Assembly (NCBI GenBank): GCA_031415695.1
Contig: JANOSH010000020.1
Coordinates: 215,370-279,369, forward strand
Direction of reading: 5' to 3'
DNA length: 64,000 bases
Source: JANOSH01 sp031415695
GTDB taxonomy: Bacteria > Actinomycetota > Acidimicrobiia > Acidimicrobiales > Ilumatobacteraceae
The translations under genes were made by a program, and so were the position numbers. This document shows, one piece after another, positions 25,018 to 33,420 of this stretch (the stretch's first letter is position 1; the number at the start of each line of letters is the position of its first letter). The notes beneath the pieces are model-generated. The model made no database searches. It was given only the letters and a program-made list of their open reading frames with translations, and had not been told where the DNA came from.

Positions 25018-25797
25018 ATGGCCATGATCCGACCAGTCGAGCGTCGACACATTCAACCATTGCCCGAGGAGCAGTCTCGTCACGCCGTCGAGGCCGCCGC
25101 CGCTCGTGCAGAAGCCGAGGCCACGAGCGAGGCGCTGAAACCTGCAAAACGTGCGGCTCTCGCGATCGGACCTCCGCTGCGGGACATCGAAGCGGCAGTC
25201 GAGTGTCGGTGTTCATGCCACCCAAGTCCAGGACGACCCGACGCACATGGAGCCGGCCAGACCTGCCGGTGTCAACAAACCGAGGCAGAACGAAAAGTCG
25301 CCGTCGCCGAGCTGTTCTCGTTCTTCGAACGCGACGGCGAAGCCGAGCAAGAGCACGAGGAGCAATTCGCCACGGAACTGCAGGCCGAAGCAGTTCGGCT
25401 CGGAGTAGCTGCGAGGGTGAAATTGGCTGCTGCGCCGTTCGTCATCACCGGCGTCTGCGACGGTCGAGCGTTCTACCTTCGTGAACGCCATGGTTCCTGG
25501 ACGGTAACGATCGCATCAGACGACGATCCGCTCTGCGACCCGTGGGGCTGGCCGCATGACGGGACCACGATCGACATTGCGTCAGGCGAGGCCGACGAGT
25601 TCAATGACGCCGAGGGTCATTTTTCTCACAGCGTCGCGCTCCAGATCGCCGTGAGGGCGGTCCGCGACGCGCTGTTGCGCAACACGTGTCGGCACGAGAC
25701 TCCCGAAAGTCCTGAGCACCGCTATTGCGGCCGTTGCGGCGTTGCACTTGCCGACGCGGCGCTGTGGGTGTGGTCGTCAACGTCGAGCGACCGATGA
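25018..25797 (+). CDS. Hypothetical Cys-rich, probably zinc-binding protein
   Basis: This 259-aa protein has no family recognised. An Ala/Glu-rich helical N-terminus (about 20-55) leads into a Cys cluster, ECRCSCHPSPGRP and GQTCRCQQT, at about 62-90. A Glu-rich helix and a beta-rich domain follow (FVITGVCDGRAFYLRERHGSW). A C-terminal zinc-ribbon-like HRYCGRCGVAL ends the protein. The ATG at 25018 or 25024 is likely. The Cys pairs suggest structural zinc sites. Confidence 0.55.
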   Translation: MAMIRPVERRHIQPLPEEQSRHAVEAAAARAEAEATSEALKPAKRAALAIGPPLRDIEAAVECRCSCHPSPGRPDAHGAGQTCRCQQTEAERKVAVAELFSFFERDGEAEQEHEEQFATELQAEAVRLGVAARVKLAAAPFVITGVCDGRAFYLRERHGSWTVTIASDDDPLCDPWGWPHDGTTIDIASGEADEFNDAEGHFSHSVALQIAVRAVRDALLRNTCRHETPESPEHRYCGRCGVALADAALWVWSSTSSDR

Positions 25798-25829
25798 AAC
25801 CATCAGACTACCCGTCTCGAGGTCAAAGA

Positions 25830-26078
25830 TCATCGGTCGGCCGGGGCCTGAGCTCGGTTGCGACCAGCGAGGTCCGCAATGGTGTCGGCCAGCCCGTTGG
25901 TGTTGCTGGTCCAGCTGTCAGCGAGATACATCGCGGCCGTCTCGGGAAACCGGTCGGACTCGGCAGCCCCGAGGCGACGCATGCGGATCACGTCAGGAGC
26001 AAGGACCGCGGATTGAACAATGGTGGCGAGGTTAACGAGCTCGCGGCGCAGCGATTCTTGCTGTGAGCGTGACCGCAT
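25830..26078 (-). pseudogene. TetR-family C-terminal fragment
   Basis: The 82-residue frame contains ELVNLATIVQSAVLAPDVIRMRRLGAAESDRFPETAAMY, the pattern of a TetR C-terminal ligand domain (LRRL-x-AE-x-xRFPEL). No HTH domain is found upstream on this strand, so this looks like a 5'-truncated remnant. It faces the alpha/beta-hydrolase remnant head to head. Confidence 0.45.
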
Positions 26079-26139
26079 CAGCCACCACCATCATCATCCG
26101 CGCCGACCCGAAGGAAGGCACCTCACAAACTGGTGATCA

Positions 26140-26391
26140 GCGCTGCTCTGCGGTCCAAGATTCTCCGAGGCGGTAAGACTGCACCGGCCGATCGAGGACT
26201 ACCCGTTCGGACGCACGTACATCAAGGCGCTCGACGACCCTCGCTGCACAGACGGCCCGAACCAGTTCTGGGACGTCGCCGAACGCGTCCGCGCTCATCC
26301 GGCGTGGCGGTACCACGAGATCGACACCAACCACATGATCCCCCAGAACCGGGCCGCCGAACTCGTCCGCATCCTGCTCAACCTGGCCTGA
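26140..26391 (+). pseudogene. C-terminal fragment of an alpha/beta hydrolase
   Basis: The frame ending at 26391 reads DYPFGRTYIKALDDPRC, FWDVAERVRAHPAWRYHEID, TNHMIPQNRAAELVRILLNLA. This is the catalytic-His region and last helix of alpha/beta hydrolases, with His in TNHM. A stop at 26134 and no upstream homology show that only the last 75 or so residues survive. It lies 18 bp before the HNH gene. Confidence 0.65.
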
Positions 26392-26409
26392 TACGGCGAC
26401 CGACCGCCG

Positions 26410-27525
26410 GTGAGTCACCTTCGCCCGGCGGACCCATCGCAGCCACGCGAGACTCTGGCGATGGCGGACAATGGGGTGCTGATCGAGCGGTTGCTCAGGG
26501 TGATCGATGAGGGCAGGCGGACGGCGACGTACAAACTGGCGCTCGTCTCTGGCCTTCTCGATGCGGTCGCCGAGCTGCCCGGCGACTCGGAGATTCCAAC
26601 GAGACTCATCGCCGAACGGGTCGTCGGGTTGTACTACCCGCAGACGCGCGACTATGTCGATATCGCCGGCGGTACGCGGATGATCCGCCAGATCACGATG
26701 AAATCCTCTCCGGTGATCACTGCGGTGGCGCAGCTGCGGGGCAGCGTGCCGACATCGATGGTGTCACTTGCTGCAGCACGGTCGACCAACCCGACCGGGT
26801 GGGAACATGCGGTCGATGTCGTCGAGGACACCTTTGTTCGCTACCCGATACCGCTCATGCAGGTCGTCGGCACCCAACTCGTCCCATTCGTGTATGACGT
26901 CGACTGGCCACAGGGAACGGCGGTCTCGTCCCTGCGTAGAACGGGCCGCGACCGGGTGCGGCTCCTTAGCGGGGTGTCGGACAGTCTCGTGACACTCGGG
27001 CCGATGTTGCGCCCATGGATCGAATTGCACTGGGCGCGAGACGTCGCCCGATGGAGCGGCATCGCAACCGAGGACGAACATCTTCGTCGGCACATGTTCG
27101 GCGATGACCGGGAGGCCTGGCCGAAAGGTCTGGTCGGTGGGCTTGTCGAGCTCCAGGGTGGCGAGTGTTTCTACTGCGGTGAGCAGCTCGGCAACCGGCG
27201 CGAGGTCGACCACTTTCTCGCCTGGTCGCGGTGGCCGAACAACGCCGTCGAAAACCTCGTCGTCGCCGACCGTTGCAACAGCGCCAAAAGCGACCACCTT
27301 GCAGCAACCGAACACCTCGCCCGCTGGCGCCTGCGCAACGAAGCTCGGGGCAGTGATCTCACCGACCTGGCAACAGCAACCCGTTGGGAGTCGTCACCAA
27401 CTCGCACGTGGGCGCTCACCCGAAGCGTGTACGGCTATCTAACGGCGGGCACGCCGCTGTGGGTGCGAGGCAAGCAGTTCGAACTCCTCGACGAGCCACT
27501 CAGCCACCTCGTCACGATCGAATGA
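26410..27525 (+). CDS. HNH endonuclease domain protein
   Basis: The 371-aa protein has a C-terminal HNH nuclease: GGECFYCGEQLGNRREVDHFLAW, then SRWPNNAVENLVVADRCNSAKSDHL at about residues 255-300. It has zinc CxxC and the H-N-H residues in order. The first 240 residues are an unassigned, mostly helical domain often seen on HNH proteins near defence or mobile regions. The start is GTG at 26410 or ATG at 26461; neither has a clear ribosome site. It probably cuts DNA, but its target is unknown. Confidence 0.8.
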   Translation: MSHLRPADPSQPRETLAMADNGVLIERLLRVIDEGRRTATYKLALVSGLLDAVAELPGDSEIPTRLIAERVVGLYYPQTRDYVDIAGGTRMIRQITMKSSPVITAVAQLRGSVPTSMVSLAAARSTNPTGWEHAVDVVEDTFVRYPIPLMQVVGTQLVPFVYDVDWPQGTAVSSLRRTGRDRVRLLSGVSDSLVTLGPMLRPWIELHWARDVARWSGIATEDEHLRRHMFGDDREAWPKGLVGGLVELQGGECFYCGEQLGNRREVDHFLAWSRWPNNAVENLVVADRCNSAKSDHLAATEHLARWRLRNEARGSDLTDLATATRWESSPTRTWALTRSVYGYLTAGTPLWVRGKQFELLDEPLSHLVTIE

Positions 27526-27729
27526 TCCAACGGCCCGCGGTGTCGGCCGAAGGTGTACGTGCACCGGACGCGCCAACTAGGGAACAGGTCACGGCTAACG
27601 AATCAGCGCAACGGGCGATCAGCGGCACCACACATCGACTAGAGCCGCCGCACCCTCGGTGGGAATCGCGCCGCCGCGGATCGTAGTAGAATTGAGCCCG
27701 GGGGAAGTAACCAACTCAGGAGGACTGTC

Positions 27730-29622
27730 ATGGAGCGGGACGACAACATCTCGAATCTTTCAACCACGCCGACATTCATGGATGTCGTCGATCAACGTAT
27801 GAGCCGTCGAGCCTTGATGTTCGCCGGCGCGGGCGTCGCGGCGACTGCATTTCTCGGCGGGTTCGGCGCACGACCTGCAGTCGCCGACCACGGTATCGAC
27901 CGCGGGAAGCGCCGGCCGATCGGCTTCGCCGGAGTCGCGGCCCCGACGCTGCCGCTGTTCGACGGCGTCACGGTGCCCAACGGCTACGTCGTCGACATTC
28001 TGGTGCGCCACGGCGACCCGATCCTCGGCACATTCCCGGCGTACGCGGCCGACGCATCGAACACGTCGTTCGACCAAGAGCAGCAGTTCGGCTCCCACTG
28101 CGACGGCATGGTGTTTTTTCCGCTGTCGCACAATCGGGGCATTCTCTGCGTCAACAACGAGTACGCCGACGATGGCCTGCTCCACATCGGGGGCACCGTG
28201 CCGTGGACGGCAGAAAAGGTTCGCAAGTCCCAGGCGGCTCACGGCGTCTCGATCGTAACGATCGAGAAGCAAGGAGCCACTTGGGTGGTGGTGCCATCGA
28301 AGCACAACCGTCGCGTGTCGACACTCACGCCATCGGTGATCGCTGGGCCAGCCGCAGGTCACGCTCTCGTGCGGACGGCGGCCGACCCAACCGGGCGTTC
28401 CGTCATCGGCATCCTGAACCAATGTGCCAGCGGCCCATCGCCATGGGGCACCTACCTCACGTCCGAGGAAAATTTCGACGGCTACTTCGGCGGCGCAACG
28501 ACACCCACGCCCGATCAAGCTCGCTACTCGATCAACGCCGCAGGCTTCGGCTACCGCTGGTTCGAGCACGACACTCGCTTCAACGCCGCGCTCAACCCGA
28601 ACGAGCCGCATCGCTTCGGCTGGATCACCGAAATCGACCCGGCGCAACCGGATCAGCCCCCGATCAAGCGCACCGCGCTCGGCCGTATCAAGCACGAGGG
28701 CGCAACGGCGCTGACCGCCAAGAACGGAAAGGTCGTCGTCTATTCCGGTGACGATCAGGTCTTCGAGTACATCTACAAGTACGTCTCGGCCGACAAGTGG
28801 CGCACCATGCGCGGACGAGGCGAGAGCCCGCTCGACCGAGGCACCCTCTACGTCGCCCGATTCAACGCCGATGGCAGCGGCGAGTGGCTTCCCCTCGTGC
28901 ACGGTGTCGGACCGCTTACTGCGGCAAATGGGTTTGCCGACCAGGCCACCGTCCTCGTGCGCACCCGCCAGGCCGCCGACGCGGTAGGAGCGACCAAGAT
29001 GGATCGCCCCGAGTGGATCACCCATGACGAGTTGAGCGGCGACGTCTATGTGACGTGTAGCAACAACTCGGGCCGGGTAACGGTCGACGCCGCCAACCCG
29101 CGCCCCGCCAACCAATACGGCCACATCGTGCGTTGGAGCGAACGAGGAGACCACAGCGGAACGGCGTTCGACTGGGAAATCTTCATCCAGGCCGGCGACC
29201 CGACCCTCGGTATACCTGCCTACAACGGGACGGTCATCGGCGACTCGTTCGGCTCCCCCGATGGCATCTGGACCGACCCGCTCGGACGACTTTGGATCCA
29301 GACCGATGCGTCAACCGGCCAGCAAGTGCGCCCGCAATACGCCAAACTGAGGGCCAACACGATGCTGGTCGCCGACACCGACACGCGCGAGACCCGTCGG
29401 TTCCTGATCGGGCCACCGAACTGCGAGATCACCGGCATGGCTATGTCGCCCGACCACCGGGCGATGTTCGTCGGCATCCAGCACCCCGGCGAATCACCGA
29501 CCTTTGTCAACAACCCGGCCAACCCGACCGCGTTCAGTTCATGGCCGGACGGACCGGGCAACCGCCCGCGTTCGTCAGTGATCATCGTCCGGCGCTCCGA
29601 CGGTGGCATCATCGGCGACTAA
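27730..29622 (+). CDS. PhoX-family (DUF839) phosphatase, Tat-exported
   Basis: This 630-aa secreted calcium-type phosphatase family member has a Tat signal, SRRALMFAG at residues 25-33, with a hydrophobic core and AVA cleavage near 52. Family motifs follow: SHCDGMVFFPL, GILCVNNEY, SEENFDGYFGG, FGWITEIDP, and GRIKHEGATALTAKNGKVVVYSGDD. PhoX enzymes release phosphate from organic esters outside the cell. AGGAGG lies 6 nt before the ATG. No Pho box was recognised. A strong hairpin follows the stop. Confidence 0.85.
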   Translation: MERDDNISNLSTTPTFMDVVDQRMSRRALMFAGAGVAATAFLGGFGARPAVADHGIDRGKRRPIGFAGVAAPTLPLFDGVTVPNGYVVDILVRHGDPILGTFPAYAADASNTSFDQEQQFGSHCDGMVFFPLSHNRGILCVNNEYADDGLLHIGGTVPWTAEKVRKSQAAHGVSIVTIEKQGATWVVVPSKHNRRVSTLTPSVIAGPAAGHALVRTAADPTGRSVIGILNQCASGPSPWGTYLTSEENFDGYFGGATTPTPDQARYSINAAGFGYRWFEHDTRFNAALNPNEPHRFGWITEIDPAQPDQPPIKRTALGRIKHEGATALTAKNGKVVVYSGDDQVFEYIYKYVSADKWRTMRGRGESPLDRGTLYVARFNADGSGEWLPLVHGVGPLTAANGFADQATVLVRTRQAADAVGATKMDRPEWITHDELSGDVYVTCSNNSGRVTVDAANPRPANQYGHIVRWSERGDHSGTAFDWEIFIQAGDPTLGIPAYNGTVIGDSFGSPDGIWTDPLGRLWIQTDASTGQQVRPQYAKLRANTMLVADTDTRETRRFLIGPPNCEITGMAMSPDHRAMFVGIQHPGESPTFVNNPANPTAFSSWPDGPGNRPRSSVIIVRRSDGGIIGD

Positions 29623-29644
29623 AGCCACCCATTCCGCCATTGGC

Positions 29645-29673
29645 GGGTCGGTGGCGTCCAACGCCACCGACCC
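29645..29673 (+). terminator. Hairpin terminator after the PhoX gene
   Basis: A perfect 12-bp stem (GGGTCGGTGGCG / CGCCACCGACCC) with a 5-nt loop lies 22 bp after the stop. There is no U-tract, as is common for actinobacterial terminators. Confidence 0.75.
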
Positions 29674-29756
29674 GATGGCGCACGACTAGATGATGGCCCC
29701 AGCGGGCTCGCAGGCGGAGGTTCGGCGTCTGCGGCGGGATAATGTCGAGGCCGCAA

Positions 29757-29927
29757 CTACCGGTCGGCCGCGCTGAGCGACGGGTAGTACTGCGCCACGT
29801 CCATGACCAGGAGGTGTGCTCGTGGGTTGGATTCCAGTTTGTCGAGAATGCGCTGCTGGCGCGCCTTCCACGCCGATCGGGCGTCACCCATGTGCCAGAC
29901 ACCGTTTCGGTCGCAGGTCGTTCGCAT
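29757..29927 (-). CDS. Possible 56-aa protein, unknown
   Basis: A short frame starting MRTTCDRNG contains ARQQRILDKLESNPRAHLLV and ends DVAQYYPSLSAADR. It reads more like protein than the opposite strand here, but it has no family and only a distant GGAG. It may be a remnant in this decayed hot spot. Confidence 0.25.
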   Translation of the reverse strand: MRTTCDRNGVWHMGDARSAWKARQQRILDKLESNPRAHLLVMDVAQYYPSLSAADR

Positions 29928-29992
29928 CGACAGGACGGTCTCCGGGAGTCGCCGCGCAGTTGCGGCGGCGCAGGGGCTCACGATGTGCCGGT

Positions 29993-30220
29993 ATGCACGG
30001 CGACTCTGCGGAACGCCCGATCGGACGCGATCAGATCTGGATCGCAGAGAAGGCAGACGACGGCGCGTCACGTATCTACAGCCTCGTCGAGTTCAGTCCA
30101 CGCCAGGACGAAGCCCTCAGCCGCCGATATCTCCAAGGTCGCTACGGCGGGCTACCCGTCATCGACCCCTCAGGTTTCGAACGGGCGGCCGAACCTGTTC
30201 GTGAACTCGCGTCGGCGTGA
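29993..30220 (+). pseudogene. C-terminal fragment of an RloA-like AAA ATPase
   Basis: The 75-residue frame matches the end of RloA/AAA_15-type ATPases: a HGDS block standing for the THDT switch, IGRDQIWIAEKADDGASRIYSLVEFSPR, and the hallmark RRYLQGRYGGLPVI. Everything upstream, including Walker motifs, is missing. The stop overlaps a GTG that starts the RloB-like remnant, so the original two-gene overlap of an rloA-rloB defence operon is still visible. Confidence 0.6.
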
Positions 30221-30558
30221 GAAGGCGTCACGCCCCGCCGCCGAAGCGGTCGTCGCTCAGCCAGCCACAGCGGCGACTCGTTCGGATGCTGACCGAAGCC
30301 GCCGCACCGAAGTCGAGTACCTCGCGAAGTGGGTTTCACCGAGCACCGATGTCGCTCGTCGAACGCGCCGTAGCCCTGGTCGAGCAACGACGAAACGCTA
30401 TTCGCCGTGGCCGCGGCGACGCTCCCTTCGATGAGATCTGGTGCGTCTTTGACCGAGACGAGCACCCCTACGTCAGTGACGCCATCGCGCTTGCCAAGCA
30501 TCACCAGATTGGTGTCGCGTTCACCAACCCGTGTGGTCGCGCGTCGAAAGATTGTTGA
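30217..30558 (+). pseudogene. RloB-family protein remnant
   Basis: RloB features are present: an Arg-rich start, a frameshifted RTEVEYLAKWV (expected after the VTEG motif), SLVERAVALVEQRR, and FDEIWCVFDRDEHP with AIALAKHHQIGVAFTNPC. Homology stops at NPC, where homologues continue FELWLL. From there the DNA turns into integrase sequence. Two compensating frame changes lie between about 30300 and 30355. The gene is truncated and dead. Confidence 0.65.
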
Positions 30559-31170
30559 CTTGCGTCGGCTCCCCGGTCCCGAGACGATGGCGCGCGCGAT
30601 CGATGCCATTGTTAACGATCAGCCGGGCAGCCGCGTCTATCGAGTGATGACGGCGGTTGCCTACCTATGCAGGACTTCGACCGTCTGAAGTCGCGATGCT
30701 TCGCGTGAAGTCAGTCGAACTGCCCGCCGACGGGTGGGGACGTGTCCATGTCACCGAGGCCGACATATGGCATGACCAGCCGGGCGAGCCGAAGACTGGG
30801 CCGCGCACCGTTCCGATCCCACCTGTACTTGTCGGGATGCTCCGCACCTGGATCGTTGAGCAAGCCCTCATTGCAGATGACCAGTTGTTGTTCCGAACTA
30901 CGAGGCACCATGCCGGCGCAGTCGAGCTGGGGACGAGCGTGGCGACGAGCTCTCCGGTCGATCGGGCAACCACCGCCCCGGGTTTACGACTGCCGACACG
31001 CAGCGGCCACCACTTGGTTGCGCAGCGGGCTTCCCCTCGGTGAGACTGCGCGCCGCCTGGGGCACAGCGTCGACACGCTCGTGACCAACTATGTCGGTGC
31101 CTTGCCGGACGAGGAAGACGTCGACAACCTCAAAATCGAGCGGTTTCGCGATGGTTCGAGCGACCGATGA
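30525..31170 (+). pseudogene. Frameshifted tyrosine recombinase, catalytic half only
   Basis: Three frames joined in order match the last 210 or so residues of the intact integrase at 33421-34770: VDLRRLPGPETMARAI, then YAGLRPSEVAMLRV after an extra base near 30664, VHVTEADIWHDQPGEPKTGPR, and after a second shift near 30905 WGRAWRRALRSIG, VYDCRHAAATTWLRSGLP, LGHSVDTLVTNYVGAL. The N-terminal arm-binding and core-binding domains are absent. It is a remnant of an earlier related element. Confidence 0.85.
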
Positions 31171-31243
31171 CGCGCCCGTTGAGTCCAATCAGCGCCTTCG
31201 CAAAGGAGTTGCACGGTTCACGATCTGCACCGTTCATCGGGGG

Positions 31244-31867
31244 TCAGCGGCGCGACTGATCGGCTGGCGTGGCCTGAGTGTTTACCGTCCGAAAGGTCAC
31301 CGACACGCGCCGCTGTCGAATGATCCCGAATCGGGGATCACGCCTTCGCTTCGCTATTGCGTGCGTCCAGTTCGGTCGTGCCTCGCCGGTCAACTCGATG
31401 AGTGCCCGACGAGAGAACCTAACGCTCCAGTCGGCACCCGAGCTGAGTTCGACGAAGTCCATCTGGACGTCGCTGGCGAGCCCAACCATCGCAATGGTCG
31501 GGCCAAAGCATGGCTCGCAGTCGACGTGCGGAGCGATGCCTTGACCGGGGAGGTACTCGTTGACGATCGCTTGGTTCGCGACGGAGCCGCACTGCTGCGC
31601 CACGCGCTCCGCAAGTAGAGGGGCCAGAAACTCGGCGAGCGGGCCGAGGTACTGGTCGGCGCGAACGCTTCGGCTCTTGTAGTCGTAACGCCACCCGAAG
31701 TGCTGGACCCGCCGGGTGAGGTCAGCGCTCCAAGCGTGGACGTCGATCGCCTGTATGAAGAGGCGTTCTGTCTCGAAATCGATGAGATCGGGCACGACTT
31801 GGACTCCGTTGGGGGAACCGTCGAGCGTGTGGGAAGGTTCGCCAAAGTTCAGTTGTTGCGCTGACAT
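31244..31867 (-). CDS. AlkB-like 2OG-Fe(II) dioxygenase
   Basis: The 207-aa protein of the AlkB fold has YDYKSRSVRADQYLGPLAEF (substrate lid), NEYLPGQGIAPHVDCEPCFG with the iron HxD (H-V-D), and RRVSVTFRTV carrying the 2-oxoglutarate-binding Arg. AlkB-type enzymes remove alkyl lesions from nucleic acids by oxidation. Substrate preference here is unknown. It starts divergently from the excisionase-like gene. GGAGG lies a few bases before the ATG. Confidence 0.85.
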   Translation of the reverse strand: MSAQQLNFGEPSHTLDGSPNGVQVVPDLIDFETERLFIQAIDVHAWSADLTRRVQHFGWRYDYKSRSVRADQYLGPLAEFLAPLLAERVAQQCGSVANQAIVNEYLPGQGIAPHVDCEPCFGPTIAMVGLASDVQMDFVELSSGADWSVRFSRRALIELTGEARPNWTHAIAKRRRDPRFGIIRQRRVSVTFRTVNTQATPADQSRR

Positions 31868-31903
31868 GTCGAAACCTCCTCCTGTGCGACCTCTCTACAG
31901 CAT

Positions 31904-31926
31904 GGCGGGATCCCGCCCGATACAAT
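31904..31926 (+). promoter_or_regulatory. Promoter/operator of the excisionase-like gene
   Basis: A perfect 14-bp palindrome GGCGGGATCCCGCC (31904-31917) is followed by a TACAAT -10-like hexamer (31921-31926) only 6 bp before the GTG start. This is the layout of a leaderless, autorepressed gene. It lies between divergent genes, so it may also affect the AlkB-like gene. Confidence 0.5.
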
Positions 31927-31932
31927 CGTGGT

Positions 31933-32181
31933 GTGTCCATGGCGCTGGAAGTTCCTACGATGCCGGTCGAAGACTGCGATGAATGGGTAGTACCGACGGT
32001 GGCGGTACCCGCCCCGCTGCTTGTTACCGTGAGACAGGCAAGCCAGATGCTCGGCCTGGGAAGAACCTCGGTCTGCCACCTCGTCCGAAGCGGCAAGCTC
32101 ACGCCGGTCCGTATCGGCGGGGCCGTCCGTTTCAGCGTGGACCATCTTCGAGCGTTCGTCGACGCACACGCAACCGAGTGA
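31933..32181 (+). CDS. Excisionase-like MerR/HTH_17 DNA-binding protein
   Basis: This 82-aa helix-turn-helix protein has the helix-turn-helix-wing LLVTVRQASQMLGLGRTSVCHLVRSGKL, then TPVRIGGAVRFSVDHLRAFVDAH. This is the excisionase/HTH_17 family that commonly partners tyrosine integrases. The start is GTG 31933 or ATG 31939. The nearest integrase genes are the remnant at 30525 and the intact gene at 33421. It could direct excision or act as a small regulator. Confidence 0.8.
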   Translation: MSMALEVPTMPVEDCDEWVVPTVAVPAPLLVTVRQASQMLGLGRTSVCHLVRSGKLTPVRIGGAVRFSVDHLRAFVDAHATE

Positions 32182-32421
32182 GGCCGCGCATGGCGGATGC
32201 GCCCCACACGCGCAAATCCCGGCGGCTCCTCAGAACGGGGGAGAACGCCGGGACCACTTTCCTCGCCTACTGGCTTGGACGATCCCCACTATGCCTGACA
32301 GATCGGCCAAGGCCAATTGATGGCTGAACAAGACCGTGCCGATTTTCCTGGGGCCGCACGCACCCTGCGTTGGCGCATCAGAGCATCTCCCGCGCCGCCA
32401 AGCAGTGTCTACGTCGTTGGC

Positions 32422-32679
32422 TCAGTATCCGCCCACGCGGGCGAGCAGCCGACGATATTGGTCGATGGTGCCCGGCAGCACCCGTAGGTGAACGACTGTT
32501 CCGACAGCCTTGTCGACCAGATCAACAACCTCGCACACGGCAGGCGTCAGAGGCGAACCAGCGACGACGACTTCGCCGGGGCGAATGATCGACGGATCCT
32601 CGGCCTCGTCAAGGAACGTCCATACCATGCCGGTCTCATCCTCACTGTTCAGATCTGCTGGGATGTCGATAGTTGTCAT
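32422..32679 (-). CDS. Small conserved hypothetical, partner of the 134-aa gene
   Basis: The 85-aa acidic protein carries GMVWTFLDEAEDPSIIRPGEVVVAG, then SPLTPAVCEVVDLV and VHLRVLPGTIDQYRRLL. It lies 19 bp after the 134-aa gene on the same strand. I recall similar pairs in other actinomycetes but know no function. The start MTTIDIP is chosen over upstream codons that overlap the partner. A regulatory or toxin-antitoxin-like role is possible but unsupported. Confidence 0.55.
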   Translation of the reverse strand: MTTIDIPADLNSEDETGMVWTFLDEAEDPSIIRPGEVVVAGSPLTPAVCEVVDLVDKAVGTVVHLRVLPGTIDQYRRLLARVGGY

Positions 32680-32698
32680 GTCAGCCTCCTCTTCGTCC

Positions 32699-33103
32699 TC
32701 AAGCGTACGGGTTGTCGACAAGCTCGCCGAACGCAGTAGCCAGGTCAGCCACGGCGTCGAGATCCGGAGTGATCACAGTGTAGTGGGGGGCGGCGAACGT
32801 CGGTAGCAAATTGAGCCCGCTACGAAGAACGACTTCCACCGTCGTTCGGTAGATGGTCGGATAGCCGCGGAGCTTGCCTGAAAGGATTGTCCGCTCAGAG
32901 GTCCCCCCGATGTCGCCATATGCAACGAACACGGAGACGCCGAACACAGGACCGCCGTCGAGGACGTACAGGCGGTTGAGACGCCGCGCGTGAGACCGAA
33001 GAAGCGAGGCGGTGTCAGGACCGCCCCGGAGGACAACCGATGCGTCAAGGGGCGGGCGCTCATCGCGTACGCGACGGCGGAGTTCCTCCCGATCATCAAT
33101 CAT
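32699..33103 (-). CDS. Conserved hypothetical protein, 134 aa
   Basis: The pattern RRRVRDERPPLDASVVLRGGPDTASLLRSHARR, YVLDGGPVFGVSVFV and LLPTFAAPHYTVIT is seen in uncharacterised actinobacterial proteins encoded next to a small acidic partner. GGAGG lies about 8 nt before the ATG at 33103, fixing the start. No catalytic residues are recognised. It is the first of a two-gene unit with the 85-aa protein, beside the attachment site. Confidence 0.6.
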   Translation of the reverse strand: MIDDREELRRRVRDERPPLDASVVLRGGPDTASLLRSHARRLNRLYVLDGGPVFGVSVFVAYGDIGGTSERTILSGKLRGYPTIYRTTVEVVLRSGLNLLPTFAAPHYTVITPDLDAVADLATAFGELVDNPYA

Positions 33104-33230
33104 GACTGGCTTCCTCCACTTGCGTTGATCCAACAGTCTGCGGCTTCACTCGACAGCGAGGCGACTCGTGGCCGATTCAGTTTCTTGCTCATATCTTCCT
33201 CAACAATGCTGCAGCGGCCGCCGCTGCATC

Positions 33231-33284
33231 GGCGCCCCCGGCATGATTCGAACATGCGACGCACGGTTTAGGAAACCGTTGCTC
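33231..33284 (-). other. 3' half of tRNA-Arg(CCT): attachment site of the adjacent integrase
   Basis: Read on the minus strand this is a tRNA from the anticodon arm onward. It has stem ACGGT/ACCGT with loop TTCCTAA (anticodon CCT), variable GCGTC, T-arm GCATG-TTCGAAT-CATGC and acceptor strand CGGGGGC plus GCC. The D-arm and 5' acceptor strand are absent; unrelated sequence follows. A lone tRNA 3' half 136 bp from a tyrosine integrase gene is the classic att scar. Geometry puts the intact tRNA at the far right end of the island. Confidence 0.85.
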
Positions 33285-33420
33285 AGTACGTGTGTTCGAC
33301 CTGGTCAGAGGCTATGAAGCGGTGGCCAACCCGGCAACCTAATCATCTCCTCCCCCGCTCCTCCCCCGATTCGTAACGAATCACCCCACACAGGGGTGGG
33401 AGAAGTAGCGGAGGATTCCG

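Noticed and set aside
27760..29154. 464-codon minus-strand frame opposite PhoX
   Set aside because: The plus strand carries a Tat signal, ribosome site, family motifs and terminator; the antisense frame shows none.
29757..29927. Reverse-transcriptase fragment suggested by DVAQYYPSL
   Set aside because: A single short resemblance to an RT motif without the YADD box or any neighbouring RT block is not enough.
32190..32327. 45-codon frame after the excisionase-like gene (MADAPHTRKSRR)
   Set aside because: No ribosome site, no family and poor protein-like composition; may be a scar of a lost integrase but cannot be supported.
33231..33310. Complete tRNA-Arg gene
   Set aside because: Only the anticodon arm to the 3' end can be folded; sequence 5' of the anticodon arm does not form a D-arm or pair with the acceptor strand.
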